Positions 1 through 8,452 of a stretch of 64,000 nucleotides of DNA are shown in pieces. The stretch covers positions 1-64,000 of the forward strand of contig NZ_JAAKGP010000010.1 of the NCBI RefSeq assembly GCF_011043545.1. The letters run 5' to 3'. The stretch comes from Rhodobacter sp. SGA-6-6. GTDB lineage: Bacteria; Pseudomonadota; Alphaproteobacteria; Rhodobacterales; Rhodobacteraceae. A model generated the notes under the pieces. The model ran no database searches and had not been told where the DNA came from. It was given only the letters and a program-made list of their open reading frames with translations. The number at the start of each line of letters is the position of its first letter. The stretch's first letter is position 1. The position numbers and the translations under genes are program-made.

Positions 1-252
1 TCAGAACAGCATCTGCACCGGATCGCGGTTGCAGACCACGATGAACTGGTTCGAACTGGCCAGCAGGTGGAAACCGCGCCGCCGCACCTCGGCCAGAAAC
101 AGCTCGCGCCCGACCTCGCGGTCCCCCCAGGCGATCGAGCGGCGCACCACGCCGCCCTGCGCCGCGCGGGCCGAGAAGATCTGCCGCAGCCAGTCCTCGG
201 GCGAGAGGTTCACCGGCGCGGCGGGCGGGGAGGGGCGGAACATCCGGGTCAT
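1..252 (-). CDS. Small conserved-looking hypothetical protein
   Basis: This is an 83-residue basic protein that I do not recognise. It has no signal peptide, membrane segment or cysteine motif. The C-terminal half (RRRGFHLLASSNQFIVVCN) looks like a compact alpha/beta fold. The stop codon is the first triplet of the window on this strand. I chose the ATG at 252, which has a weak GCAGG 8 bases upstream. A GTG at 267 and an ATG at 243 are alternatives. It lies upstream of nothing visible and follows the cytochrome c gene on the same strand after 40 bases. Confidence 0.55.
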   Translation of the reverse strand: MTRMFRPSPPAAPVNLSPEDWLRQIFSARAAQGGVVRRSIAWGDREVGRELFLAEVRRRGFHLLASSNQFIVVCNRDPVQMLF

Positions 253-292
253 GCCCGCAGCCTGCACCGGCCCGGTTAACGCCGGGTTGAGC

Positions 293-1189
293 TCACTCCA
301 CCGGCGCCACCCGCTTCAGATAGGCGGCCACCGCCCTGGCATCCTCTTCCGGCAGCCGGGCGAAATTCTCCACCACATGCACCATGTGGCCGCCGGCGCT
401 GTCGAAATCGGGGGTGAAGCCGGTGGTCAGGTAATAGGCGATCTCGCCTTCCGACCATGTCAGCTTCGCCGGGGTGATGTTCGGCACCTTTCCCTGGCCG
501 GTCGGGTCCGAAGGGTCCGGCGCCCCCGCCAGCCAGCGCGAGGTGTCCATGCCGCCGAGCGCATTGCGCGGGGTATGGCATTCGCCGCAATGCGCCAGGG
601 CCTCGGCGATGTAGCGGCCGCGGTCCTCGGTCGGCGTCAGGTTGCCGGGCAGCGCCCAGTCGTCGTTCAGGAACAGCAGCTTCCAGCCGCCAAGCGCCAT
701 CCGCAGGTTGAAGGGGAAGGAAATCTCGTGCGGCAGGCTCGGCGTCGGGTCGGCGGGCAGGGTCTTCAGGAAGGCATGGAGGTCCGCCACGTCCTGCAAT
801 TCCATCCGGGCGTAGGAGGCATAGGGCAGGGCGGGGTAGAGATGCTCGCCCCCGCGCGACACGCCGCGGGTCAGCGCATTGGCAAGGTCGTGCAGCGTCC
901 AGGCGCCGATCCCGGCCTCGGCATGCTGGCTGATGTTCGGGGCGATGAAGGTGCCGAAATCCGAAGGAAAGCGCTGCCCGCCCGACAGCACCAGCTGCGC
1001 CTCGCCCTTGGCGCCCTCGGCCATGTGGCACGAGGCGCAGCCCGAGGCCCAGAACACCCGCTCGCCCCGGCCCGGATCGCCCGTGAGCCCTTCCAGCGCC
1101 CGGGCGGGCAGGGGGGCGGGCAGCGTCCACCAGATCAGGCCCGCCCCGAGAAGGACAAGCAGGATCAACGGGATGCGGAGCTTGCGCAT
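293..1189 (-). CDS. Membrane-anchored diheme cytochrome c
   Basis: A 298-residue c-type cytochrome. An N-terminal hydrophobic segment (about residues 6-22) would act as signal anchor and place the rest in the periplasm. Two covalent heme sites are visible, CASCH at 51-55 and CGECH at 201-205, one per cytochrome domain. This matches diheme cytochromes that pass electrons from periplasmic dehydrogenases to the respiratory chain. No dehydrogenase gene is adjacent, so the electron donor is unknown. The ATG at 1189 is preferred over the more upstream 1219 because AGGAGG lies about 8 bases before it. Confidence 0.85.
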   Translation of the reverse strand: MRKLRIPLILLVLLGAGLIWWTLPAPLPARALEGLTGDPGRGERVFWASGCASCHMAEGAKGEAQLVLSGGQRFPSDFGTFIAPNISQHAEAGIGAWTLHDLANALTRGVSRGGEHLYPALPYASYARMELQDVADLHAFLKTLPADPTPSLPHEISFPFNLRMALGGWKLLFLNDDWALPGNLTPTEDRGRYIAEALAHCGECHTPRNALGGMDTSRWLAGAPDPSDPTGQGKVPNITPAKLTWSEGEIAYYLTTGFTPDFDSAGGHMVHVVENFARLPEEDARAVAAYLKRVAPVE

Positions 1190-1250
1190 GGCGGGCCTCC
1201 TCTTGCGGTTGCGCGCCACCCTAGCGCAGGCCTGCGGCCCTGTCAGCGGA

Positions 1251-1424
1251 TCAGGGCAACCTTCGCGGGGAATTGACCGTCAGCCAGTCGGGCCAGCCCC
1301 AGAGCCATTCCACCCCAGCCAAGGCCAGACAGGTCGCGATGATCGCGCCGTAGAACATCACCTGCCGCATCGAGGGCGGATGCTGCGCCCAGCGTTTCGC
1401 CTTCAGCAGCCAGCGCGGGTTCAT
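1251..1424 (-). CDS. Small single-pass membrane protein coupled to hpt
   Basis: A 57-residue protein beginning [15 protein letters not shown] basic, Trp-rich N-terminus is followed by one hydrophobic segment (about residues 23-42, including [13 protein letters not shown]) and a Trp-rich tail ([10 protein letters not shown]). Its ATG overlaps the hpt stop codon as ATGA, so translation is probably coupled to hpt. The start-stop coupling and clean membrane topology argue that it is a real gene. No function can be assigned. It ends 62 bases before the cytochrome c start. Confidence 0.7.
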   Translation of the reverse strand: MNPRWLLKAKRWAQHPPSMRQVMFYGAIIATCLALAGVEWLWGWPDWLTVNSPRRLP

Positions 1425-1975
1425 GCCGCGTCTTCGACGAAGCGCACCTTGCCGATGAAGGGCAGGTTGCGGTTCCTCTGGGCGAAGTCGATGCCGTAGC
1501 CGACCACGAATTCGTCGGGGATCTCGAATCCGGTCCAGGTCGCCCTGATCGGCACCTCGCGCCGCGACGGCTTGTCCAGCAGCGCGCAGATCTCCAGCCG
1601 CCGCGGGCCGCGGCTGAGCAGCAGGTTCTTCACATGGGTCAGGGTGAAGCCGGTGTCGACGATGTCCTCGACCACCAGCACGTCGCGGCCAGCGATCTCG
1701 CCGCGCAGGTCCTTGAGGATGCGCACCTCTCGGCTGGAGTGCATTGCATCACCGTAGGAGGAGGCTTCGAGGAAATCCACCTCGACCGGCAGGTCGATCT
1801 CGCGCACCAGGTCGGCGATGAAGACGAAACTGCCCCGAAGCAGCCCCACCACGATCAGCTTGTCGGTGCCGCGGTAATGGGCGGTGATCTCGCGCGCAAG
1901 TTCCTCGACCCGGGCTGCGATCGACTTGGCGCTGATCATCTGGTCGATCACGTATCGGGGCGGGCTGTCTGTCAT
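1421..1975 (-). CDS. hpt: Hypoxanthine phosphoribosyltransferase
   Basis: A 184-residue type I phosphoribosyltransferase that salvages hypoxanthine (and usually guanine) to IMP/GMP using PRPP in the cytoplasm. The PRPP-binding signature is [11 protein letters not shown]. The flexible-loop region SSYGDAM and the C-terminal purine-recognition region [11 protein letters not shown] are also present. Two ATGs lie in tandem at 1978 and 1975. GAGGAC is too close to the first, so 1975 is the better start. The upstream in-frame extension to 2032 looks non-coding. The stop overlaps the start of the small membrane protein by four bases. Confidence 0.93.
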   Translation of the reverse strand: MTDSPPRYVIDQMISAKSIAARVEELAREITAHYRGTDKLIVVGLLRGSFVFIADLVREIDLPVEVDFLEASSYGDAMHSSREVRILKDLRGEIAGRDVLVVEDIVDTGFTLTHVKNLLLSRGPRRLEICALLDKPSRREVPIRATWTGFEIPDEFVVGYGIDFAQRNRNLPFIGKVRFVEDAA

Positions 1976-2106
1976 CATGTCCTCGGGAGGGCGGCTGGCC
2001 CCCTTCCTTGCGCCATCGCGCCGGCAATGCAAGCCCTGCGGCCTTTCCGCGGCTTGATCTTCGCGCCGGTCCGGGCGAAATGTCCGGCAAACAGCCGAAG
2101 ATACCG

Positions 2107-2568
2107 ATGCCCACCCATCACGAGACCAAGGCCCTGCCCTATACCGCGGCCCAGATGTATGACCTGGTTGCCGACGTGGCGCGCTACCCCGAGTTCCTGC
2201 CCTGGAACTCCGCCGCCCGCATCCGCTCGCGCCGGCCGGTGGAGGGAGGGCCGCCCGGTGCCGAAGTGATGGAGGCCGACCTGGTGATCAGCTTCAAGGT
2301 CTTCCGCGAACGCTTCGGCAGCCGGGTGACGCTGCTGCCTGGCGAGGGCAAGATCCTGACCGAATACCTGGACGGCCCGTTCCGTTACATGCGCTCCACC
2401 TGGACCTTCCGTCCGGCGGAGGGCGGCTGCGAGGTCGATTTCTTCGTCGATTTCGAGTTCCGCAACGCCATCCTGCAGGGGATCATCGGGCTGGTGTTCA
2501 ACGAGGCGATGCAGCGCATCGTCCGCGCCTTCGAGACCCGGGCGGCGCAGCTTTACGGGCCGCGCTGA
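2107..2568 (+). CDS. COQ10/RatA-type START-domain protein
   Basis: A 153-residue polyketide-cyclase/START-fold protein of the COQ10/RatA family ([33 protein letters not shown] is shown here only by its landmarks: the [11 protein letters not shown] and YPEFLPW motifs). COQ10 relatives bind ubiquinone and help respiratory electron transfer. The E. coli relative RatA was described as a toxin acting on ribosome assembly. The alphaproteobacterial context favours the ubiquinone-binding role. The start at 2107 gives the family's normal N-terminus, and upstream in-frame ATG/GTG codons would add unrelated sequence. It diverges from hpt. Confidence 0.85.
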   Translation: MPTHHETKALPYTAAQMYDLVADVARYPEFLPWNSAARIRSRRPVEGGPPGAEVMEADLVISFKVFRERFGSRVTLLPGEGKILTEYLDGPFRYMRSTWTFRPAEGGCEVDFFVDFEFRNAILQGIIGLVFNEAMQRIVRAFETRAAQLYGPR

Positions 2569-2674
2569 GGGGGCGGTAAAGCCCTCCGACGCCGGGCCTT
2601 CCCGGCAGGGCGGAGTTCGCCACGCCGCCGGGGTATCCGCGGGCGGAAAAAGGGCACGGAAGGGGCGTGTCGGG

Positions 2675-3145
2675 CTATTCCACCCCCGCCAGCAGCAACT
2701 CCAGCGCATGGTCGCGCGAGGCCTGCCGCACCTGTGCGCGGCCGCGCGGGCCATACTCCACCGTATGGACCTGCGTCTCGCGCCCCGCGCGGGCGAGGCC
2801 GAAGCAGACCCGACCTTCCGGCTTGAACTCCGACCCGCCCGGCCCGGCGATGCCGGTGATCGAGACCGCCAGCCCGGCCAGGGAATGGCGCAGCGCGCCC
2901 TCGGCCATCTCGCGGGCGACCTCCTCGCTGACCGCGCCATGGGCGGCCAGCGTGGCGGGCAAGACGCCCAACATCGCCTCCTTCGCCGCGTTGGAATAGG
3001 TGACGAAGCCGCGGTCGAACACGTCGGAGGAGCCGGCCACGTCGGTCAGCGCCGCAGCGACCATGCCGCCGGTGCAGCTTTCCGCCGTGGCGATGCGCAG
3101 GCCCGCCGCCCGCGCGGCGGCGAGGATCTCGGCCGCCAGGGTCAT
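2675..3145 (-). CDS. pncC: Nicotinamide-nucleotide amidohydrolase (CinA C-terminal family)
   Basis: A 156-residue stand-alone CinA C-terminal domain. The family deamidates nicotinamide mononucleotide to nicotinate mononucleotide in the pyridine nucleotide cycle. Visible landmarks are TAESCTGGM (the catalytic-serine region), VTYSNAAKEAMLGV and SITGIAGPGG. Its length is normal for a single-domain PncC. The ATG overlaps the pgpA stop (ATGA), so it is the last gene of an ispDF-pgpA-pncC operon. The downstream 106 bases hold no gene that I can see. Confidence 0.92.
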   Translation of the reverse strand: MTLAAEILAAARAAGLRIATAESCTGGMVAAALTDVAGSSDVFDRGFVTYSNAAKEAMLGVLPATLAAHGAVSEEVAREMAEGALRHSLAGLAVSITGIAGPGGSEFKPEGRVCFGLARAGRETQVHTVEYGPRGRAQVRQASRDHALELLLAGVE

Positions 3146-3648
3146 GGCCCGGCCATCAGAGCCAGGGGCACATGGTAGAGGATCGCCGCGGCGACCGAGG
3201 CCAGTCCGGCGAACAGCCCGGCCCAGAGGTCATCCAGCATCACCCCCGCCACGTCGCCCCGCCGGTCGGCCCGGCCGACGAGCCAGGGCTTCCAGATGTC
3301 GAACAGCCGGAAGAACAGGAACGGGAAGACCACGGCCGGCCAGGGCAGCCAGCCCTCCCAGCCACGGCCCAGCCAGAAGGCGGCCGCGGGAAAGGCGAGG
3401 GCCAGCAGCATTCCCGCCACCTCGTCGATGACGATTTCGGACGGATCCTCGCCCGGCCGGCCGGCCAGTTCGGCGGCCACGGCGCGGAAGCCCGCCAGCA
3501 CCGCCAGCGCCGCCAGCGCCGCCACCAGCGGCAGGCCGGCCAGCCAGTAGGCGCCCCAGCCCAGCAAGGCCGCCGCCGCCGAGGCCCAGGTTCCCGGAGC
3601 GGGGCGCAGAAGCCCGAGGCCGCAGACGGTGGTGATCTGTCTCATCAT
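3142..3648 (-). CDS. pgpA: Phosphatidylglycerophosphatase A
   Basis: A 168-residue inner-membrane phosphatase that removes phosphate from phosphatidylglycerophosphate to give phosphatidylglycerol. PgpA-family landmarks are [10 protein letters not shown] near the N-terminus and the acidic motif [10 protein letters not shown] about mid-protein, with several hydrophobic membrane segments. Two tandem ATGs (3648, 3645) exist and the first overlaps the ispDF stop codon. The gene overlaps both neighbours by about 4 bases, which indicates tight translational coupling within the ispDF-pgpA-pncC operon. Confidence 0.92.
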   Translation of the reverse strand: MMRQITTVCGLGLLRPAPGTWASAAAALLGWGAYWLAGLPLVAALAALAVLAGFRAVAAELAGRPGEDPSEIVIDEVAGMLLALAFPAAAFWLGRGWEGWLPWPAVVFPFLFFRLFDIWKPWLVGRADRRGDVAGVMLDDLWAGLFAGLASVAAAILYHVPLALMAGP

Positions 3649-4769
3649 GCTTTCACCAATGCGCAGGTGGCCAAGGCGGCGATGCCTTCCTCTCGGCCGG
3701 TGAAGCCCAGCCGTTCGGAGGTGGTGGCCTTGACGGAGACGCGGCCGGGATCGACACCCATGATCCGCGCCAGAACTTCCGCCATTTCAATGGCGTGCGG
3801 GCCGATCTTCGGACGCTCGCAGACCAGCGTCACGTCGCAGTTCGCGAGGCGGTAGCCCCGGTCCCGCGCCAGCCCGATGGCATGGGACAGGAAGACATGG
3901 CTGGCCGCACCCTTCCATTGCGGGTCCGAGGGCGGGAAATGCCGGCCGATGTCGCCCGCCGCCAGCGCGCCGTAGATCGCGTCGGTCAGGGCGTGCATCC
4001 CGACATCCGCATCCGAATGGCCGAGCAACCCCCTGGAATGCGGCAGCTTCACCCCGCAGAGCCAGAGATGGTCGCCTTCGCAGAAGGCATGGACGTCGTA
4101 GCCGTTGCCCAGGCGCAGATCCATCGCGCGGCCTTTCAGGATCGCCTCGGCCCGGAGGAAATCGCCGGGGAAGGTCAGTTTCAGGTTGTCTTCGTCGCCC
4201 TCGACGATGGCGACGTCAAGCCCCGCTGCCCGCGCCACCTCGACATCGTCCAGCGCGCCGCCGGGATGGGCGCGATGCGCCGCCAGGATCGACGGATAGC
4301 GGAAGCCCTGCGGCGTCTGCGCCCGGTAGAGGCCGGCGCGGTCCTGCGTGCCGGCGACCCGCCCGTCCCCCCCCCGCCAGAGCGCGTCCGAGACCGGCAG
4401 CGCGGGCGCCGCCGCCTCCGCCCGGTCCAGCGCCGCCAGAACCCGGGCGATCAGGGCGGGCGAGACCAGCGGCCGGGCGCCGTCATGGATCAGCACCCGG
4501 GTGGTGCCGCTGCCCGCCAGCGCCTCCAGCGCGTTGCGCACGCTTTCCGACCGTGTCGCGCCGCCCTCGACCAGCAGCGCCCCCGGCGCCAGCGCCCCGG
4601 CCCGCGCCCGGTCCTCGGGGTGGATCGCCAGCACCAGCCGCGTCCCGGCGAAGGCCGCCAGGGTGCGGGCCAGCACCGGCTGCCCGGCCAGGTCCTGCCA
4701 TTGCTTCGGCACCTCGCCGCCCATGCGGCTGCCGCGGCCGGCGGCGACGATGATGGCGGCGGTGGTCAT
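3645..4769 (-). CDS. ispDF: Bifunctional IspD/IspF isoprenoid enzyme
   Basis: A 374-residue fusion for two steps of the MEP isoprenoid pathway. The N-terminal IspD part (about 1-215) is the 4-diphosphocytidyl-2C-methyl-D-erythritol synthase, with nucleotide-binding [16 protein letters not shown] and [12 protein letters not shown]. The C-terminal IspF part (about 217-374) is the 2C-methyl-D-erythritol 2,4-cyclodiphosphate synthase, with metal-binding DVHAF and [12 protein letters not shown]. The fusion is common in alphaproteobacteria, whereas many other bacteria keep the genes separate. The ATG at 4769 has GGGGGA 5 bases upstream. In-frame sequence up to 4841 is rejected as non-coding. Confidence 0.96.
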   Translation of the reverse strand: MTTAAIIVAAGRGSRMGGEVPKQWQDLAGQPVLARTLAAFAGTRLVLAIHPEDRARAGALAPGALLVEGGATRSESVRNALEALAGSGTTRVLIHDGARPLVSPALIARVLAALDRAEAAAPALPVSDALWRGGDGRVAGTQDRAGLYRAQTPQGFRYPSILAAHRAHPGGALDDVEVARAAGLDVAIVEGDEDNLKLTFPGDFLRAEAILKGRAMDLRLGNGYDVHAFCEGDHLWLCGVKLPHSRGLLGHSDADVGMHALTDAIYGALAAGDIGRHFPPSDPQWKGAASHVFLSHAIGLARDRGYRLANCDVTLVCERPKIGPHAIEMAEVLARIMGVDPGRVSVKATTSERLGFTGREEGIAALATCALVKA

Positions 4770-4854
4770 GCGTCCCCCTTCGGTTTGCCTGCCTTCTAGG
4801 CCAGCCGGGCGGGTCTGACAATGTGACAGGATTTTCAGCACGGATGCCTAAAAT

Positions 4855-4883
4855 TTGTTCATTGCCCGCTTTTCGGTCACTAT
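4855..4883 (+). promoter_or_regulatory. Probable housekeeping promoter for dusB-ntrBC
   Basis: TTGTTC (4855-4860) and CACTAT (4878-4883) are separated by 17 bases, in the AT-richer part of the ispDF/dusB divergent spacer. Spacing and sequence fit a sigma70-type promoter about 85 bases before dusB. In R. capsulatus the homologous nifR3-ntrB-ntrC genes are known to form one operon. The promoter itself is inferred only from sequence. Confidence 0.5.
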
Positions 4884-4967
4884 GCAGCGGCGTAGGGAGG
4901 CGCTTCGCTTCCCCCGCCGCGCCCGCCGCCGCTACCCCTGATCCCGCACCCGGAAGGAAACCGCCCC

Positions 4968-5945
4968 TTGGCCCTGACGCTCGGACCCGTCGCCGTCACC
5001 CCTCCCGTCCTGCTGGCGCCGCTGGCGGGAATCACCGACCTGCCGTTCCGCCGGCTGGTCGGCCGCTTCGGCGCCGGACTGGTGGTCAGCGAGATGGTGG
5101 CCTCGGACGAGGTGCTGCGGGCGCGGCCGGAGGCGCGGGCGCGGGCGGAGCTGGGGTTCGAGGAGATCGCAACCAGCGTCCAGCTGGCGGGGCGGGAGCC
5201 GGCGCTGATGGCCGAGGCGGCTAAATGGTGCGAGGGGCAGGGCGCCCGGGTCATCGACATCAACATGGGCTGCCCGTCGAAGCGGGTGACCACCGGCCTT
5301 TGCGGTTCGGCGCTGCTGCGCGACCTCGACCTTGCCCTGCAACTGATCGAGGCGGTGGTGAAGGCGGTGCAGGTGCCGGTGACGCTGAAGACCCGGCTCG
5401 GCTGGGACGACACCTTGCACAATGCGCCCGAACTGGCGCGGCGGGCGGAAGGGGCGGGAGTGCGGATGGTGGTGATCCACGGCCGCACCCGCTGCCAGTT
5501 CTACAAGGGCCATGCCGACTGGCGCGCCATCCGCGCGGTGAAGGAGGCGGTGACGATCCCGGTCATCGCCAATGGCGACATCACCGACGGCGGCGCGGCC
5601 CGGGCGGCGCTGGACCATTCGGGGGCGGATGGGGTGATGGTCGGGCGCGGCGCGCAGGGCGCGCCCTGGCGGCTGGCGGAGATTTCCCATGCCCTCTACG
5701 GCACGCCGTCGCCCGTCATACCGCAGGGTATGGAGCTGGCCGGGATGATCACCGCGCATTACCAGGACATGCTGTCCTTCTACGGCCGCGACCTCGGCCT
5801 GCGCTGCGCCCGCAAGCACCTCGGCTGGTATCTGGAGGAGGCCGGCCTGCCGCAGGCGCGCGACGCCATCCTGACCTCGACCGATCCCGACCAGGTCATC
5901 CGCCTGATCGCCCGCGCCTTCGCCGAGATGGAGGAGGCCGCATGA
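4968..5945 (+). CDS. dusB: tRNA-dihydrouridine synthase B (NifR3)
   Basis: A 325-residue FMN-dependent TIM-barrel enzyme that reduces uridines to dihydrouridine in tRNA using NADPH. Landmarks are PLAGITDLPFR near the N-terminus, INMGCPSKRV with the active-site cysteine region further on, TRLGWDD, VIHGRTR and VMVGRGAQGAPW. The start is a TTG preceded by GGAAGGAAA about 8 bases upstream, with no better ATG. The stop overlaps the ntrB start (ATGA). The alternative name nifR3 comes from its cotranscription with ntrBC in Rhodobacter. Confidence 0.95.
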   Translation: MALTLGPVAVTPPVLLAPLAGITDLPFRRLVGRFGAGLVVSEMVASDEVLRARPEARARAELGFEEIATSVQLAGREPALMAEAAKWCEGQGARVIDINMGCPSKRVTTGLCGSALLRDLDLALQLIEAVVKAVQVPVTLKTRLGWDDTLHNAPELARRAEGAGVRMVVIHGRTRCQFYKGHADWRAIRAVKEAVTIPVIANGDITDGGAARAALDHSGADGVMVGRGAQGAPWRLAEISHALYGTPSPVIPQGMELAGMITAHYQDMLSFYGRDLGLRCARKHLGWYLEEAGLPQARDAILTSTDPDQVIRLIARAFAEMEEAA

Positions 5946-7021
5946 CCGGCTATCCCGTCCCCGGCGCGATCTGGGCCGCGCTTCCGCTGCCTTCGCTGCT
6001 GGTCGACGACGCCGGCGCGATCCGCGAGGCCAATCCTGCGGCGGAGACCTTCCTCAACGCCTCGGCCCGCAGCCTGCGCGGCCAGCCGGTGCTGGACCGC
6101 CTCTCCATCGATGCGCCGATGGAGGAGGCGCTGGCCCGCGCCCGCGCCAACCAGTCGCCGCTGAACGTCTCGGACGTGGACGTGACCAGCGGCGACCGCC
6201 CGCCGGTGCAGTGCAACATCCATCTGGCGCCGATGCACGACAGCCCCGGCATCCTGCTGATGATCCTGTCCCCGCGCGAGATCGCCGACCGGCTGGGCCG
6301 ATCCTTGGGGGCGAAGTCGGCGGCCAAGTCGGCGATCGGCATGGCCGAGATGCTGGCGCACGAGATCAAGAACCCGCTGGCCGGGATTTCCGGCGCGGCG
6401 CAGCTGCTGTCGATGAGCCTGACCCCCGACGACCAGGAGCTGACCGACCTGATCGTCGAAGAGACCCGGCGGATCGTGAAGCTCTTGGAGCAGGTGGAGC
6501 AGTTCGGCAACCTGCGTCCGCCGGACCGCCGGGCGGTGAACATCCACGACGCGCTGGACCGCGCCCGCCGCTCGGCGCTGGTGGGATTCGCCGCCAGCAT
6601 GACCATCGTCGAGGATTACGACCCCTCACTGCCGCCCACCTGGGCCGACCCGGACCAGCTGATGCAGGTGTTCCTGAACCTGATCCGCAACGCCGCCGAG
6701 GCCGCGAAGGGCAGGGGCACCATACGGCTGCGCACGTTCTACGACCTCAGCCTGCGCGTCCGCCGCAAGGACGGCCCGCCCGCGGCGCTGCCGCTGAACG
6801 TCGAGGTGATCGACGACGGCCCCGGCCTGCCGCCCGACATCGCCGCGCAGGTGTTCGAGCCCTTCGTCTCGGGCCGCGAGAACGGCACCGGGCTCGGCCT
6901 CGCGCTGGTCTCGAAGATCGTCGGCGACCATGACGGCTGGATCAGCGTCGACTCCGTGCCGGGGCGCACGGTGTTCCGGCTGTCGCTGCCGCTGGCGCCC
7001 AAGGACAAACGGAAGGAGTAG
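5942..7021 (+). CDS. ntrB: Nitrogen regulation sensor kinase NtrB (GlnL)
   Basis: A 359-residue cytoplasmic histidine kinase/phosphatase that phosphorylates NtrC under nitrogen limitation and is normally controlled by PII. It has an N-terminal PAS domain (about 10-115), then a HisKA domain with phospho-acceptor His140 in AHEIKNPL. The HATPase domain has the N box NLIRNAAEA, and the ATP-lid motifs DDGPGLP and GTGLGLALV. There is no transmembrane segment, as expected for NtrB. The ATG overlaps the dusB stop and ntrC follows after 2 bases. Confidence 0.95.
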   Translation: MTGYPVPGAIWAALPLPSLLVDDAGAIREANPAAETFLNASARSLRGQPVLDRLSIDAPMEEALARARANQSPLNVSDVDVTSGDRPPVQCNIHLAPMHDSPGILLMILSPREIADRLGRSLGAKSAAKSAIGMAEMLAHEIKNPLAGISGAAQLLSMSLTPDDQELTDLIVEETRRIVKLLEQVEQFGNLRPPDRRAVNIHDALDRARRSALVGFAASMTIVEDYDPSLPPTWADPDQLMQVFLNLIRNAAEAAKGRGTIRLRTFYDLSLRVRRKDGPPAALPLNVEVIDDGPGLPPDIAAQVFEPFVSGRENGTGLGLALVSKIVGDHDGWISVDSVPGRTVFRLSLPLAPKDKRKE

Positions 7022-7023
7022 AC

Positions 7024-8388
7024 ATGGACGGAACCGTTCTGGTCGCCGACGACGACCGCACCATCCGCACCGTGCTGACCCAGGCGCTGACCCGGGCCGG
7101 CTGCAAGGTCCATGCCACCTCCAGCCTGATGACGCTTATGCGGTGGGTCGAGGAGGGCAAGGGCGACCTGGTGATCTCGGACGTGATCATGCCCGACGGC
7201 AACGGGCTGGACGCGCTTCCGCGCATCGCCCGGATGCGGCCGGGGCTGCCGGTGATCGTGATCTCGGCGCAGAACACCATCATGACGGCGATCCAGGCGG
7301 CCGAGGCCGAGGCCTTCGACTATCTGCCGAAGCCCTTCGACCTGCCCGACCTGATGAAGCGCTCGGCCCGGGCCCTGCAGGAGAAGCGCCACCTGCCGAA
7401 GGCCCCGCAGCCCGTGCGCGAGACCGGCGAGGACCTGCCGCTGGTCGGCCGGACGCCGGCGATGCAGGCGCTCTATCGGCTGGTGGCGCGGGTGATGAAC
7501 ACCGACCTTTCCGTGCTGATCACCGGCGAATCCGGCACCGGCAAAAGCCTGCTGGCCCGGGCGATCCACGACTTCTCCGACCGCCGGGCGCAACCCTTCG
7601 TGGTGGCGCGGGGGGCGGACCTCGCCGGCCCGGACGGCCCCGCCGCGCTGGCGTCCCGCGCCCGCGGCGGCTCGGTCGTGCTCGACGAGGTGGCGGATTT
7701 CGACGACGAGGCGCAGGCGCGGGCGGTGCGGCTGCTGGATGCGGGCGGCGACACCGCCCCGCGGATCATGGCCACCAGCCAGGTGGACCTGACCGCGCGG
7801 ATGCAGGCCGGCGCCTTCCGGCAGGACCTGTTCTACCGGCTCGGCGGCGTCACCCTGCACCTGCCCGCCCTGCGCGAGCGGGTCGAGGACATCCCGCTTC
7901 TGGCCGAGCATTTCCTGACCCGCGCCGCCCGCGACGGCGGCCCGCAGCGCCGACTTTCGGACGCCGCGCGCGAGGCGATCCGGGCGCAGCCCTGGCCCGG
8001 CAACGTGCGCCAGTTGGAGAACTGCATCCGCCGCCTGCTGGCGACCTCTTCCGAATCGGAGATCGGCCGGGCCGAGGTGGAGCAGGCGCTCGGCGCCGCC
8101 CCGGTGCTGGAGCCGCTGAAGGGCGGGGGAGAGGGCGAGAAGCTCTCGGCCTCGGTCGCCCGCCACCTGAAGCGCTACTTCGACCTGCACGGTGGCCAGC
8201 TGCCCCCCGCCGGCGTCTACCAGCGGGTGCTGAAGGAGGTGGAGCTGCCGCTGATCGAGATCGCGCTGGACGCCACCGCCGGCAACCAGGCGAAATGCGC
8301 CGACCTCCTTGGCATCAACCGCAATACCCTGCGCAAGAAGATCACCGATCTCGATATCCGCGTGACACGGCGGCGGAAGCTGATGTAA
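7024..8388 (+). CDS. ntrC: Nitrogen response regulator NtrC lacking the GAFTGA loop
   Basis: A 454-residue response regulator. The receiver domain has phospho-acceptor Asp53 (ISDVIMPDG). The AAA+ domain has Walker A GESGTGKS at 168-175 and Walker B VVLDEV at 218-223. The C-terminal Fis-type HTH ends with [17 protein letters not shown]. Between Walker A and B the segment is only about 40 residues and contains no GAFTGA sigma54-contact motif or the usual ESELFGH lead-in. R. capsulatus NtrC is known to lack this and to activate sigma70 promoters, so this one probably does too. It follows ntrB by 2 bases. Confidence 0.95.
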   Translation: MDGTVLVADDDRTIRTVLTQALTRAGCKVHATSSLMTLMRWVEEGKGDLVISDVIMPDGNGLDALPRIARMRPGLPVIVISAQNTIMTAIQAAEAEAFDYLPKPFDLPDLMKRSARALQEKRHLPKAPQPVRETGEDLPLVGRTPAMQALYRLVARVMNTDLSVLITGESGTGKSLLARAIHDFSDRRAQPFVVARGADLAGPDGPAALASRARGGSVVLDEVADFDDEAQARAVRLLDAGGDTAPRIMATSQVDLTARMQAGAFRQDLFYRLGGVTLHLPALRERVEDIPLLAEHFLTRAARDGGPQRRLSDAAREAIRAQPWPGNVRQLENCIRRLLATSSESEIGRAEVEQALGAAPVLEPLKGGGEGEKLSASVARHLKRYFDLHGGQLPPAGVYQRVLKEVELPLIEIALDATAGNQAKCADLLGINRNTLRKKITDLDIRVTRRRKLM

Positions 8389-8452
8389 AACCGCAACATC
8401 CAGCGTTGCGCCGGGGCTATACCCCGGCCGCGCCACCAGATGTTGCGGGGAC

